Shown here: one piece after another, positions 34,891-46,777 of the stretch
Position numbering within the stretch: position 1 is the first letter of the stretch
Layout of the letters: each line of letters begins with the position of its first letter
Source: Colias croceus
Lineage: Eukaryota > Arthropoda > Insecta > Lepidoptera > Pieridae
Direction of reading: 5' to 3'
Assembly: GCF_905220415.1 (NCBI RefSeq)
Contig: NC_059553.1
Span: 1,884,501 to 1,948,500 of the forward strand
Length of the DNA: 64,000 nucleotides
Position numbers and translations under genes: made by a program
Notes under the pieces: generated by a model
The model's input: only the letters and a program-made list of their open reading frames with translations
What the model was told of the DNA's origin: nothing
The model's database searches: none

Positions 34891-35935
34891 GATTTTGTGA
34901 GAGATAATATCTCATTTTAAATCCTAGAAGCTGAAAAGGAAAGTTTAATGAAGTGAAAATATGTACTTATAATACTGTAATCTAACTTTATCCATTTGTA
35001 ATATTATCAAAAGAAAACTTAGGCTTTGTGCTTTTACGTAGATATCCGTAGGCCGTAGGCGTAAGCTAATATATGACTCTTAAATGTTTGATAATAATTA
35101 AATTTACAATAGACTTTTAAACTAGTCTATAGACTTAGTAGAAATCGCTTTCCAAACCAGTGATAACTAGTTTCTTTATCTATATAATATCATAAGCATT
35201 CAAAAACGTTTCTAAGTAGTTAATTTAAACACAAAAATGTTTGAGTTTAAACTTATAAAAACTGAATTTAATGCCAATGTCGTAATGAAATGTTTTTAAT
35301 GAGAATTAAGTAATTTATGAATTACAAAGCATGTAATTTACTCTTGTATGTTAACTGTTAATCGAGTATATTGTTCGGCCGCGGTCGCTCGGACCGGGGA
35401 GTGACAGTTTATTAACACTAAATCAAGTATCGCTGCGGAGGGTTAATATGATCGAGTTTATTATATTATTATTTTGTTTTATGCGGGTGAGGGTTAATTA
35501 TCGAACGTGTTGTATTTTAGATGACCTGTTTTTTATGTGTATTTTTTTCGTTTTGTTAATGTTTGTTGTAAATTTTATGATGAAATATTTTTTTAATTTT
35601 TCAGAAGCTTTTTATGTGAGTTAAAACTTAAAACATCATAAAAATGATATGTACTGCCTTTTTCTGGTTTTTCTGGAACATCGGGTACTAAAATATTGTG
35701 TGAATGTTGGCGTAAATAACACAATATTGACTATAGTTTTTTGAACTTTGATTAAAATTATCTCTGGTTTCAATTTAATATTTAATTTTCAAGTAACAAA
35801 ACATAACGTAATGTCTCGGGATGTATTAATAAGTTTGTTTGTAAAAGTCGAAACAAAAGCATTTTAAATTCCATCATTATTAAGCACAAAATACGAATAA
35901 AAAAATAATCGAATAATAACACAAGATTGAGGAAC
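34891..35935. other. Stretch without recognisable genes
   Basis: AT-rich. A short GC-richer patch CGGCCGCGGTCGCTCGG lies near 35377. No gene identified. Confidence 0.45.
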
Positions 35936-35950
35936 AAAAATAAATTTAAT

Positions 35951-36022
35951 AGGGGACACCCGGATTTGAACCGGGGACCTATCGATCTGCAGTCGATTGC
36001 TCTGCCACTGAGCTATATCCCC
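35951..36022 (-). tRNA. tRNA-Cys (GCA)
   Basis: 72-nt cloverleaf on the minus strand, no intron. Acceptor GGGGATA pairs with TGTCCCC (one T-G wobble), with discriminator T. The D arm holds the A box TAGCTCAGTGGC. The anticodon stem is ATCGA/TCGAT with loop CTGCAGA, so the anticodon is GCA (35990-35988). The T arm CCGGGTTC-type B box reads GGTTCAAATCC. A TTTTT terminator follows on the minus strand (35940-35936). All of these fit a functional cysteine tRNA rather than a SINE. Confidence 0.93.
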
Positions 36023-36029
36023 GATGGAA

Positions 36030-36725
36030 GGCTCTATCAAAATAACATTTAGATTTTCAGGATAAAATCCTTTTAATAAATACGAAAGTGTGTATGTGTC
36101 TGGATATAAGAGGCTTTAAAGGCGAAAATAGGCTATTTATTACCGCAGTGAAACATTGACTGATTTATTATTTTCTATTTAAAATTATTAAAACAAGTAT
36201 AGCTGTTGCCCACAATTAAGTTATTTCTGGATTTATTGATTTTCTATGTGTACTTTACACACAAACGAATACTTAAGTTTAAAAATTTTACTCTACATAA
36301 TATTATTATCTCTAGTTCAAAATGGAATGTATTATTTTAAACCTATTGGTGTATCTTAGTACTTATTCATTTCAAAAACTTTATCACTAGCTGTAAGGTA
36401 CCTTATTATAAATAAATAAATTTCATTTCGCTATTTTATCTAATAAATAAAAAGGATGAATGAAATACATTTTTAATAGATTTTTGATATACAATAAAAA
36501 TTTAAAACCCATATACCTCTTTAAGCTCTACGCAGTCGGCTAAACGAGCAATAGATGAAGGCTTAAAAGCTTTCAAGCTTATATTAGAAGCTTCATGTAT
36601 TAAAATAGCGCTTTAGTTAAAGTGAAAAATCATGTTTCATAGCCGTTTACTGAAAGGTTTAGGTTATTAAGATAAAGTATTAGGTAATCCAGTTTATTTT
36701 TTAGGTAGGTATTCTTTATGAAATA
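36030..36725. other. Stretch without recognisable genes
   Basis: AT-rich, nothing supportable. Confidence 0.45.
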
Positions 36726-36913
36726 ACCGCCTCCTTGGTTTAGTGGTTGACGCATGAGGGGTTCGATTCCCGGTGGAGACGAAGAAAAAAAAATGTCTCG
36801 CTCTAGCAGGACAAAGAAGGCTCCCTACTTGCCCTAAAGAAAATCGATCAGTGAAACAGAATAATGTATAATGCATTTGCCCCTTACCCCACTAGGGACA
36901 TGGGACTTCACTT
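36726..36913 (+). mobile_element. tRNA-derived SINE, copy 2
   Basis: Same body as the copy at 33353. About 20 bp between the A box (TGGTTTAGTGG) and B box (GGTTCGATTCC) are deleted, so internal pol III promotion is probably lost. Confidence 0.8.
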
Positions 36914-37228
36914 AATTATTCTTTATAAAATGGTGTTAATATGTATCTTTAAAGGTAAAAAATAAAAGTTCATGAATGAAAGAAAACGTATAAATTTGTC
37001 TACTTAACCGTATGAGTAAGGGTTTAAAACTTATTGTACATGGTAAATTTACAATTGTGTATGAAGATTGTTTCTGTAAGAAGGAGCTATGTTTTGTCTA
37101 AGATAAGTTTTATAAAAATTATAAACTAAAATCTTACCAAGAATCATTCTCTCCACACCACTGTTTTTTCATACTATGTTGTGATATAAGGACATGCAGA
37201 TATTGTTATAGTCTAAGCGCAAATGCAT

Positions 37229-37407
37229 ACTAATATTATAAATGCGAAAGTAACTCTGTCTGTCCGTCTGTTACTCAATCACGCCTAAACTACTGAAACA
37301 ATTTGCATGAAATTTGGTATGGAGATATTTTGATACCCGAGAAAGGACAAAGGCTACTTTTTAGTGCGAAATATGGACCACGGGCGAAGCCGGGGCGGAC
37401 CGCTAGT
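37229..37407 (+). repeat. Family A/E hybrid repeat
   Basis: The first 150 bp are family A (GCGAAAGTAACTCTGTCTG, ACCCGAGAAAGGACAAAGGC). The end is family E (ACCACGGGCGAAGCCGGGGC then CCGCTAGT). A copy with the same join is at 62136-62318, so this is a family of its own and not a local recombinant. Confidence 0.7.
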
Positions 37408-38855
37408 ATTTAATATTTAGAAAAAAAGCTGTTTTGAAGGTAATCTGGATTATCTCCATCTGTATAATATATTATATTGGTTTTTTATAACACTACCTAC
37501 TTAGTAACTTAACTGCTTTAAATATAAATCTTCCTATATATTTATTCTCTTATACATATCAGGGATATACAAGCTAGCTTCATTGAAAATCGCGTGCTCG
37601 GGGATTGAGCCTTCAATCTGCAGAGCGTAAACAAAAAGCTTCGGCTTATACACTATGTGTACGGTTTTAGGGTATTTAGTAACTTGCGACTATTAAACGA
37701 TGATGACTATGCTAAAAAGTAAGTATGTGAAAAATACCCCTATATTCATAATATGTTTCAGCTTGTTTATTATACAAGTATAGTATAAGCAAAAGGATTA
37801 TACAATATTACAATATGTATGGTTTTAGGATATTTGGTAACTTGCGACTATTATACGATGATGTAGACGCTAAAAAAACTATATAATGTTTTGTACTGAT
37901 ACAAACTATATTTTAGTGATTTTATCATCCAGAACTTGTTAATGAAAAAGTTATTCAAAAAGCTCACGAAAATTTTAAGTTCAATCTATTTTTCTGTATT
38001 TATTAAACATTTATGTAGTTTAGAATAAAGGGATCATATTCGAAATTAGATCTCAATAGACAAAGCCAATAAAATTCAGGTAAGTGTAAAATTTGTGGTG
38101 TTGCGTAATGTGTTGCATTCCTTTTAGTTTGCTGCACAATTAACGTCACGTGAGCAGTTTTCAGGTGGTTATTTTCGTGGTATATATTATATTTATCATT
38201 TATCATACGTTCAATAATAGAAAATATGAATATTATCGTCATGAATTTAGGTTATAAAATAGCAATTTGGCGACAAAAAGCGACGTGTGCAAAAGTTTGA
38301 AGGTAATATATGGATATATATTTTTAAATACGTGTTGTTCGTGTATACAGGTTGCAGTTTAATATAGCTGAAGTGGTGACATAAAAAATCGATATCGATA
38401 AAAATGCCGTACATTGCTGAGCTTAAACTTCTACTTCAATTGCGTTCTATGAATAAACGAACACTTTAATAAAGATGCGATTTAAAGTCGTACGTGTATG
38501 TATAGCAAGCCTTATCCATTCACGAGTTTAGAGTAACTACTTTCAGGGCCCTTTGCGTTTGGGCGTCACGTTTTTTAAATCATCGTCGTTCGGCTCCCGC
38601 ATACAGATCAAATATTTGAAAGTACAGACAGCAAATAAAAGTGATCGTTTTAACCGACGTTCCTTAAAATGGCGGAGCATTCTCTGAGGAGCAACTTATT
38701 TTGATTGGGAATATTAAGTTTTCGAACGAGTTTCTCTTTTCGTTTTTGTTCACAACATTATATGGTACAAGCACTTAATGTATAAAGTTAGTATCGCTAA
38801 AATAGCTGTAAGGAATCTGTGCGTAATAAAATAATAGGACAATATCTATATTTTT
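37408..38855. other. Stretch without recognisable genes
   Basis: Mostly AT-rich. Around 38560-38700 base composition is more even, and AAAATGGCGGAGCATTC has a good start context, but the frame is only 12 codons. No gene can be supported. Confidence 0.4.
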
Positions 38856-38859
38856 ACCT

Positions 38860-38972
38860 AATGAAAATGAATCGAATGTTTTGGTTAGCGCAAAACTCGA
38901 GAACTTGAATTACGTGAATGGTTCTTATGGAGAGTAAACGTAAACATGTACCACGGGCGAACCGCTAGTCTA
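38860..38972 (+). repeat. Family E repeat, truncated
   Basis: AATGTTTTGGTTAGCGCAAA, CGAGAACTTGAATTACG, then ATGTACCACGGGCGAACC and GCTAGT. Confidence 0.65.
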
Positions 38973-38977
38973 CACTA

Positions 38978-39085
38978 ATATTATAAAGAGGAAAACTTTG
39001 TTTGTTTGATTGTAATGAAAAGGCTCATAAACTACTGGACCGATTTTAAAAAATTCTTTCACAATTCGAAAGCTACATTATCCAC
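38978..39085 (+). repeat. Short repeat fragment with GGAAAACTTTGTTTGTTTG
   Basis: ATATTATAAAGAGGAAAACT and AACTACTGGACCGATTTT match the reverse of 14940-15012. Confidence 0.5.
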
Positions 39086-39387
39086 GAGTAATGTGTAATG
39101 GTAAGTATTTTCAATTGTGTTCAATACATGGTGTACAACAAAGAACTTTTATTTTTTCGTTCATGATGGTAGTGGAATATTTAAAGTATTGCATATAAAT
39201 TTTAACGTTATTTAATTGAGCGTGAATTCCTGCGCACCCTTGTAAGGGGCGGATGTACAATATCATGATATTTTTTATTTTACGCTCTCCGTTATTTGTT
39301 TTGTTATTTTTCTCTACCAAGGTTTGAAAATACGTAATATTTATACTGGATGGTACATTGATATAAAAATATGGTACTTACTTCATA

Positions 39388-39608
39388 ACGAAGCATTTAC
39401 ATCAAACGAGCATTAGCTAACCACACTAGGTCACATTATTTTAGTGTAAACAGGCGCAGAACATTCTTTTGTTCATTAGTATTTCGAAAATATTCTAAGC
39501 AATGTTCTAATACTGAACAACACTGAGTACGAGTTTTCGTTTTCATTAAAAGATTACGAAAGAATGCTCTTGCTCTAGCTCTATGTTCGTTTGATGAAAA
39601 TGCACCGT
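39388..39608. mobile_element. Tc1/mariner-like MITE, copy 1
   Basis: GCATTTACATCAAACGAGC at the left faces GTTCGTTTGATGAAAATGC and ACCGTA at the right. The interior shares ATGTTCTAATACTGAACAAC and ATGCTCTTGCTCTAGCTC with 53755-53991. Confidence 0.6.
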
Positions 39609-40527
39609 AAATTTATATGTATTCTAACTTTTACAATAAAATAATAAAAGTTTATTAGTTAGCAGAAATAAAGATTTGAAATAAGATTGTGTTTTATTCA
39701 TTTTCAACGTTTAGAGTATTAAATCTAACAAAATATTTTATTAAAAAGCAATAAATCATTGAAAATATTCATTCAATTATTTATTCACTATCACATTTTA
39801 TATTAATTATGCTCAAGCTTTATTATTTTATAATAATGTAAATATTATTCTAAAAAAGCTTACAAATAAATTCTGCTTTCCAACAATTTCTATATCTCTT
39901 CGCAATCTCGATAATTTTGTATTAAAACTTTCAATTTGTATCAAAACTTATAATATCATATTATTAATTATTATTTATTGATGAAACTGTCCTTCATATG
40001 ATATATTTAACGCGATACAATTTTTTTATATTTATTAGGTTTGTTTATGTACACATAAAAAGTGGTTTCAAGAGAAGTGCAAATCGTTTGTGCAAATCGT
40101 TTAACTCAATAATCTAGTATTAAAATATAAATACCTGAAATATTTTTAGTAAAACTACACAGGTCAAGATATCGTTCAATTAGGAAACCACTAGAAAAAA
40201 TTGTACATTTCGGTTTCAATAATAAAAAAAAAACTCGAACTAAAAACCAGTTCAAGTGTACATTCATAAATTAACAAAAAAGCAAAAAAAAATAACGTTC
40301 ACCGCAAATTCGCGGCGAAAAATCTTAGCGAAAATAAAATGAAATAATAAAGGCCTGTTATTCGCACCATACAAAAATATCAAAGGGTGAACTGATCCGG
40401 CTATTTGAGTGTACAGAAAAATTGCATCGATTTCAAAATGGCGCTTTGCGATCTCACGTACGAGTGCTATGTAGATAGCATTACGATACTACGTGTAATA
40501 TTCAACTGCATAACATATTCTAAAAAT
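39609..40527. other. Stretch without recognisable genes
   Basis: Very AT-rich, nothing supportable. Confidence 0.45.
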
Positions 40528-40640
40528 TTAGCTCTCCCCGCGACTACACTCGCTGTAAAATGTGCGAAACATCGGGCTAATCTATACTATAATTTATAAA
40601 GCTGAACAGTTTGTTTGTTTGAACGCGCTAATCACAGGCC
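40528..40640 (+). repeat. MITE fragment joined to a family B fragment
   Basis: CTCCCCGCGACTACACTCGC and GAAACATCGGG are related to the interior of the MITE at 24145. They run straight into ATAAAGCTGAACAGTTTG and GAACGCGCTAATCACAGG of family B. Confidence 0.55.
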
Positions 40641-40917
40641 CGTGCTGAAAAACTGATGGGCCAAATGAGTAACCAGACCGGTTCAGTTCGATAGAGGGCC
40701 ATATATTATATTTATTTATTGATTATAATGATCAGAAATGATTACTTGCTTTGCACAGCTTTCAACAGCTTCGCGAGTAGGTAAAAGTTCAAAAGTATGG
40801 TCAAGCGCTTTCCTATCGTACTTATGATTAAAACAAATAGTAGAGTATGCCATATGAATTTGTACGACATACCAAGCCAAGTATGATGCCGTCACTAAGG
40901 GAAACAGGGATTCATCT

Positions 40918-41361
40918 TTACTAATATTATAAAGCTGAAGAGTTTGTTTGTTTGAACGCGCTAATTTCAGGAACTAGGTACTATGGTCCGATTTGAAAAA
41001 TTATTTCGGGTTCAGATAGCCCATTTATCGAGGTTATCCATATTATCCATATCCATACTAATATTATAAATGCGAAAGTAACTCTGTCTGTCTGTCTGTT
41101 ACTCAATCACGCCTAAGCTACTGAACCAATTTTCATGAAATTTGGTATGGAAATATTTTGATACCCGAGAAAGGACATAGGCTGCTTTTTATCCCGGGAA
41201 AATGACGCAATCCCGAAAATCCAAAGGAAACGGGAACTATGCGGGTTTTTCTTTGACTGCGCGGGCGAAGCCGCGGGCGGAAACCTAGTAGGATATATAT
41301 CATTACGCTAAGACTAACAGAAGCGGAGCCACGCGGGTGAAACCGCGAAGCTCAGCTAGTT
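40918..41361 (+). repeat. Family B repeat interrupted by a family A repeat
   Basis: Family B runs from 40918 to about 41035 (ATTTATCGAGG) and resumes at about 41290 with ATATATCATTACGCTAAGAC, ending GCTCAGCTAGT at 41361. The break holds a complete family A copy. Confidence 0.8.
41055..41289 (+). repeat. Family A repeat nested in family B
   Basis: Complete: ATACTAATATTATAAATGCG, ACTCTGTCTGTCTGTCTG, TTTCATGAAATTTGGTATGG, then GGGCGAAGCCGCGGGCGG and CCTAGT. Confidence 0.8.
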
Positions 41362-41364
41362 TTT

Positions 41365-43200
41365 ACATGCAAAAGATATCATATTATTATATAATAATAA
41401 AAATATGTCTGTTCAATAGCCCACTTACTAATATTAACCAGCTCCTGAATATGACAACGGTATATCAGAACAAGATCTTGATTATCTTGAAATATGAAGT
41501 AATTTGGCAAATAGTTACGTCCCTACAGACTGCCCTCTTAATATTCTCTACAGCTTCATTAATTATTTATTAATTTAATCAATTTATTTGTCAGTTTTCG
41601 AGTTATTTTCTATGATATTGCTCTCTTGTGTGACGCATATTGCTTTTGTGAATTTTCTATATCTAAAATTAACTGAATAAGTTAATTATATAGGATATTT
41701 TCTACATACATAGGTTTAATTTACACCTATAATACATAATTAATTATATACACAATAAATTAAATTATATTATGCTTTCCACACGTTAAAAAAGTATTTC
41801 ACAGTCACTCTACACTAACGCATTTCTTAAAATCGTTTAAAAAAAAAGACGAACATACAAACACACCTTTGAATTCATAATATTATAAGGATAATATGTA
41901 AATTACGTATATAAATAGTAGCAATTTATATAATAATTTATACCTATTTCTATAATAATTTATAAGTACCTAGCTGATTAGAAACATGTTGCTCATGCAA
42001 TCTCGAACAAAATTGAACTTCAAGCAATAATATAATTTAAATTACAAATTCCGTACCTCAAATAACCGTCTAAGTAAAGTTAAACAGCAGCAGAAACCAA
42101 TTAGACAGGACATAGCTCTCGGCCACGAAAATGCATTTTCATCTTGTTTACCTATTATCTGGAATTCGCTGGAAAGTTCTAGACGCTTGGGGATAAAGCG
42201 AACCATCCTGTCTGTTTTGTTATTACTCTGTGGCAATGTTTTGTTTAATTTGACGTTTTGTAAGTTATAAATGTATTTCTTTTGCACCACAGTGTAATAA
42301 AATATGTTGTAAAATAATCTATCTATCTCTATACATATAATTATTATCGTGTCAAAATGCAATGATAAAAAAAAAAATTAAGTTAGTAATAAATATTTGA
42401 GAACCATCAATTAATCAAAAATTTTTATCCTTGTTATCTCTGTTAGCTACCACAATCGAGACTTTCGTACACGAAATTATTGGGCGTCTCATCAAAATAA
42501 AGCTACAAACGGACATTAGAGCTGGAAACGAAAATTAGCTTGATAGTAGTCACTTGCAAAAATGGGCGATGTATCCTGAACTAAAATAATTTAAAAGAAG
42601 ATGATATTGTGATGACAGCGTGGTGCAATGGTTCTGTAAATAATAATAAAATACACGTCTTAGCTTAATATCAAATTATTTTGTTATTAGTAAAACAGCT
42701 TTATCCAATTATTATTACACAGAGTCCACGGTCATTACTTCCAATTAGTGTTGCTTTAGTGTTTTCAAGGTTTAGTGGACATAAAGATGTAAAAGTTTTC
42801 TTTGAAAATATTTCGTAGATTCTCGAAAAGTCCTTATATTATAGTCGCGAGGATAATAGTTTTTAATACGAACATAATATGGAAGACACCCTTTTAATAT
42901 TTAGTGTCATATTTTGATGACCCTTTCATAGGTTTAAAGGTATATTAAACATGTAAGTATATGAGTATTAAAATGCATTAAATTTTAGGTTTAAATTTGT
43001 ACAGTATAGAGAAAAATTGTTAAAAATTTCAAATTGTTTTATTACATTATTTTTGTGAAGTTAATATTAATTATTGTTTGTTTCGATGTTTCAATATACA
43101 AACCTTAGTTCTTAGTTGATTACAGCCCGAATTAATAAATATCATGGTGTAAAAGTAAATGAAATTATTAGGTAAGTAAATGTCTACAGTTTCAATAACA
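41365..43200. other. Stretch without recognisable genes
   Basis: AT-rich. The 106-codon minus frame at 42042-42362 has no motif and no splice context that I can defend. Confidence 0.45.
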
Positions 43201-43425
43201 CTAGAAAAAAAATGTGTGCGTGTACTAGTGTACACACGTAAGAAGTGAAACTTCTTTATGAACTTATTAAAAAAAAAATTTACTAGTTATATGCATTATG
43301 CAATTTTACAGAAATAAAATCACGCGTGGTAAGAAAAAGATGGCGCGTAATGGAAAAATATTACGCGTAACGAAAAAATGGTTACACAAAAATTTTTTCC
43401 AACCCCGATACAGAAGTTTCACTTC
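43201..43425 (+). mobile_element. 225-bp MITE with palindromic ends, copy 1
   Basis: CTAGTGTACACACGTAAGAAG, then GTGAAACTTCTTTATGA at one end and CAGAAGTTTCACTTC at the other. The interior has TCACGCGTGG, GATGGCGCGTAA and ACGCGTAACGAAAAA. Two more copies follow at 51973 (-) and 55483 (+). Confidence 0.65.
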
Positions 43426-43937
43426 ATTAATGTTTCTTTTGTTTTTTTTCAAGTCAAAATAAAAAAAATCATGTAGCATATTCAATAATCTAAAGTACAG
43501 TATTTTAATAACCATAGAAGTTAATAAATAAAAGATTTTTCATTGAAATTTATTCGCAATGTTTTAAGTATAATATATTGTTCAAATATTATGTAATCCC
43601 GATATTTGAAATACTATCTTTTAAATTCAATTAATAAATATATAAACGCAAAAAGAAAATACCGACCATTAAAATATAATCAAATTATATCTTTTCCTCA
43701 CGAGTGTACTTACATACAAGGCCTACAAAGGTCTCGGGAGGTTGTAAAATAAAACAAGAACCTCCTTGAAACTAATTAAACAGTAATTTCATGTTGCCTC
43801 CCATATTATATCCGAATTGGATAACTTTGTTACAAAAAATATTTTTCCTTTGAAGTAATTGTACTCGTTACGGAATATCGCAATTTCTATTTTTCGATAT
43901 CAGACGGAATTTTTTTCATGAGGCTGATCTATACCTT
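43426..43937. other. Stretch without recognisable genes
   Basis: AT-rich, nothing supportable. Confidence 0.45.
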
Positions 43938-44097
43938 CTTTGTTTGAACGCGCTAATCTGAGGAACTACTGGTCCGATTTGAAAAATTCTTTCGGTGTTA
44001 GATAGCCCATTTATCGAGAAAGGCTATAGGCTATATATCATCACGCTAAGACCAACAGGAGCGGAGCCCTGCGGGTAAAACCGCGCAGCTCAGCTAA
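43938..44097 (+). repeat. Family B repeat, 5' truncated
   Basis: CTTTGTTTGAACGCGCTAAT to CGCGCAGCTCAGCTAATG. The final CTAG is changed to CTAA. Confidence 0.75.
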
Positions 44098-44099
44098 TG

Positions 44100-44945
44100 T
44101 AAAAATAAAATAAGCGAACACAAGCCTTAAATACTTCATATTCACAGGGATAATGGCCGGTTGGATGACGGTACAAGCATTGGGAAAGGTCCAATAATCC
44201 AAATGAAACATGGCTGCTGCAAATGAGACGGAAATATGTACTCCAATTCATTTATTTATTGCATTATGTATGTAGTTAAGCTTCGATTGAATTCAGGGAA
44301 TGAGTTTGCTGTTTTTTATAGCATTTACAAATCCATACCTACTTATTTGTCTGTAAGTTTATCAACATAATATTTCTTGCAAGGTTTTAGAATTTTGATC
44401 ATTCATTATTTTTACTAGTAGGTATATTATTCTATGTTATCTACAGAGCCATATATTAATTTCAACTTGGAGTATTAATAATATTGAAACGAAGCTCATG
44501 TAGTTCATCAAAATATAACTACCTACATGCAACACAAACATTACAAAGTGTAGGCCCAAATGGGCCCAAAATATTTGTCAACATTAAATCTGCCATTTTA
44601 TGTACACAATAACAATCACTCTCTAATCCCAACTCTGAGGCTTAAATACATCCGCTTATGGAGGGTGAGAAATCAATATACAAACATACATACAATCCAA
44701 ACACTTAACCCTCCTTTGCAGTTGGGTAAATATAGCCCAAAATGTTACACAAATAACGTTCATAAATACCCTTTATTCTGTAGAGTGTAGATACCTAGTT
44801 TCTTATTTATGAATATTTTTAAATGTATTGAGTATTCAATCATCACAATGGAAGATATTGAAGAAGCATTTACATTATGTTCTTTACTACCTACCTTACA
44901 CAAAATTTACAGTTAAGCATTGCTCAATCCGTTTTTATACAATAA
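44100..44945. other. Stretch without recognisable genes
   Basis: AT-rich, nothing supportable. Confidence 0.45.
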
Positions 44946-44946
44946 C

Positions 44947-45115
44947 TAGCTTTCCGCCCGTGGCTTCGCCCGCTTTGTCTAAAACCTAATAAATAATATA
45001 CCAACACCTTCCTCTTGAATCACTCTATCTACTACAAAATACCGCATCAATATCCGTTGCTTACTTTTAAAGATTTAAGCATAGATGGGACTGAAAAAGC
45101 GACTTTGTTTTATAC
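44947..45115 (-). repeat. Family C repeat
   Basis: CTAGCTTTCCGCCCGTGGC to AAAGCGACTTTGTTTTATAC, complete. Another CTAG-type fragment (ATACGCCCGCAGCTTCGTC) follows at 45140-45350. Confidence 0.75.
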
Positions 45116-45359
45116 TATCACTACGATAATATGAGAATATACGCCCGCAGCTTCGTCCGCCTAGTCAAAGGAAATTACATGAAAATGAGATATGTATTTT
45201 ATAGCACTAAGAATAGCCTATGTTACTAGACTCCTAACTATCTCCTGACCAAAAATCATATCAAATATCCATCCGTTCCAATGTAAAAACAAAGACAATT
45301 TAAACCAACAAATTAATACTCTTTCACATTCATAATAGTAAGTATAAAAAAAAACATGT

Positions 45360-45890
45360 GCTATTTAATAAAAAATAAAGAGCGATATCTCAAACTTATT
45401 ATTAGTCCAAGACTTCGACTGACAGAAGATGAAATATGTTGCTTATCTAAATGAGCTTTTAAAAATATTATCTAAGAGGGAATTTTACGAAAGAAATGAC
45501 TCGGAATTTCAGTAGTTATCCTTTGAGTTATTACCTGACCGTTAAACTACGATCCCTAAGATAAAGGACCTTTTTAGAAATATTATATCTCCGCAACATA
45601 ACTTTAAAAGGACGATTTGATAAAAATAACGTATATTTTATGAAAATTGCGAGCGCCGTTTTCCTTTTTGGGGTACATTTTTAACGGTTATAAAACAATT
45701 TTAAGTTTGAAAACATTTTTATGAATGGATTGGTTTTATTTTGACTAATGACAAATAAAATATGGACACAAATTATTATAATATTATGTGTATATTTTTT
45801 ATATTCTGAGTAAAAATACAAAATGTTATATTATATATTTCGTGTTATAATATTATCGATGTTACCAACAATTTTCCAAAGCATCAAATT
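45360..45890. other. Stretch without recognisable genes
   Basis: AT-rich, nothing supportable. Confidence 0.45.
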
Positions 45891-45892
45891 AA

Positions 45893-46092
45893 TTCCTACT
45901 AGTATTATAAAAATGCGAAAGTTTGTGAGGATGTGTGTGTGTGTGTTTGTTACTCTTTCACGCAAAAACTACTGAACCGATTACACTTGGATTAACACAT
46001 AGGATAGATTTTATCCCGGAAATCCCACGGGAACGGAAATTATGCGGGTTTTCCTTTGAAAACGCGGGCGAAGTCGCGGGCGGAAATCTAGT
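45893..46092 (+). repeat. Family A' repeat, uninterrupted
   Basis: ATTCCTACTAGTATTATAAA, GCGAAAGTTTGTGAGGATG with seven GT units, TACTCTTTCACGCAAAAAC and GCGGGCGGAAATCTAGT. It is the reference for the disrupted copy at 11836-12665. Confidence 0.8.
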
Positions 46093-46588
46093 TATCAAAT
46101 AAATCTAATTATAAACTCTTGATTTTCAATTACTACGCGCTACACTCCACAATTGTCAATTCTTATTCTCTAAAGTAGTTTTGGTCTATAAAATTAGAAT
46201 TCAAATAGCATTCCAAATAATTGTTATTGTATCGAGTTTTCTAATATGCAATTTAATTAAAATGGAGCAATAACGCTATCTAACATCTATTCCCTTTCAT
46301 TTGGATGTAAATGAAGCTGTGTAGTCTCACATACAGATACTAAGCTGATGGGAAGTTATGAAGTAGATATTTGTGTTGCATATTGTATAGAATATATACG
46401 AATGTTATGTTTAATTTAGGTTGTTTCGTTTTGGAACGTATGTTTATTGGTAGAGATTGCTTTTACAGTAAGGTCGCCTTTTTTAATTGCGTGCTATTAT
46501 GTATATTTTTTTGTTCTATAAGTATTCAATAAATATTTCTGTTACAAAATTAAGGAATTTATAGAATGGTTTATTAATTTATTATTAA
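46093..46588. other. Stretch without recognisable genes
   Basis: AT-rich, nothing supportable. Confidence 0.45.
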
Positions 46589-46775
46589 ACTAGCTGCGCT
46601 CCACGGCTTCACCCGCGTGGCTCCGCTCCTGTTGGTCTTAGCGCGATGATAGTCTATACTCTATAGTCTTTATCGATGAATGGGCTATCTAACACCGAAA
46701 TAATTTTTCAAATCGGACAAGTAGTTCCTGAGTTTCGCGCGTTCAAACAAACAAACTCTTCAGCTTTATAATATT
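46589..46775 (-). repeat. Family B repeat, full length
   Basis: ACTAGCTGCGCTCCACGGC to CTTCAGCTTTATAATATTA. A piggyBac-like element begins at the TTAA formed by its very end. Confidence 0.8.
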
Positions 46776-46777
46776 AA

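Noticed and set aside
38667..38705. AAAATGGCGGAG as a gene start
   Set aside because: The frame closes after 12 codons and no splice donor GT follows in a usable place.
42042..42362. Minus frame of 106 codons
   Set aside because: Low-complexity start and no domain; no splice or promoter support.
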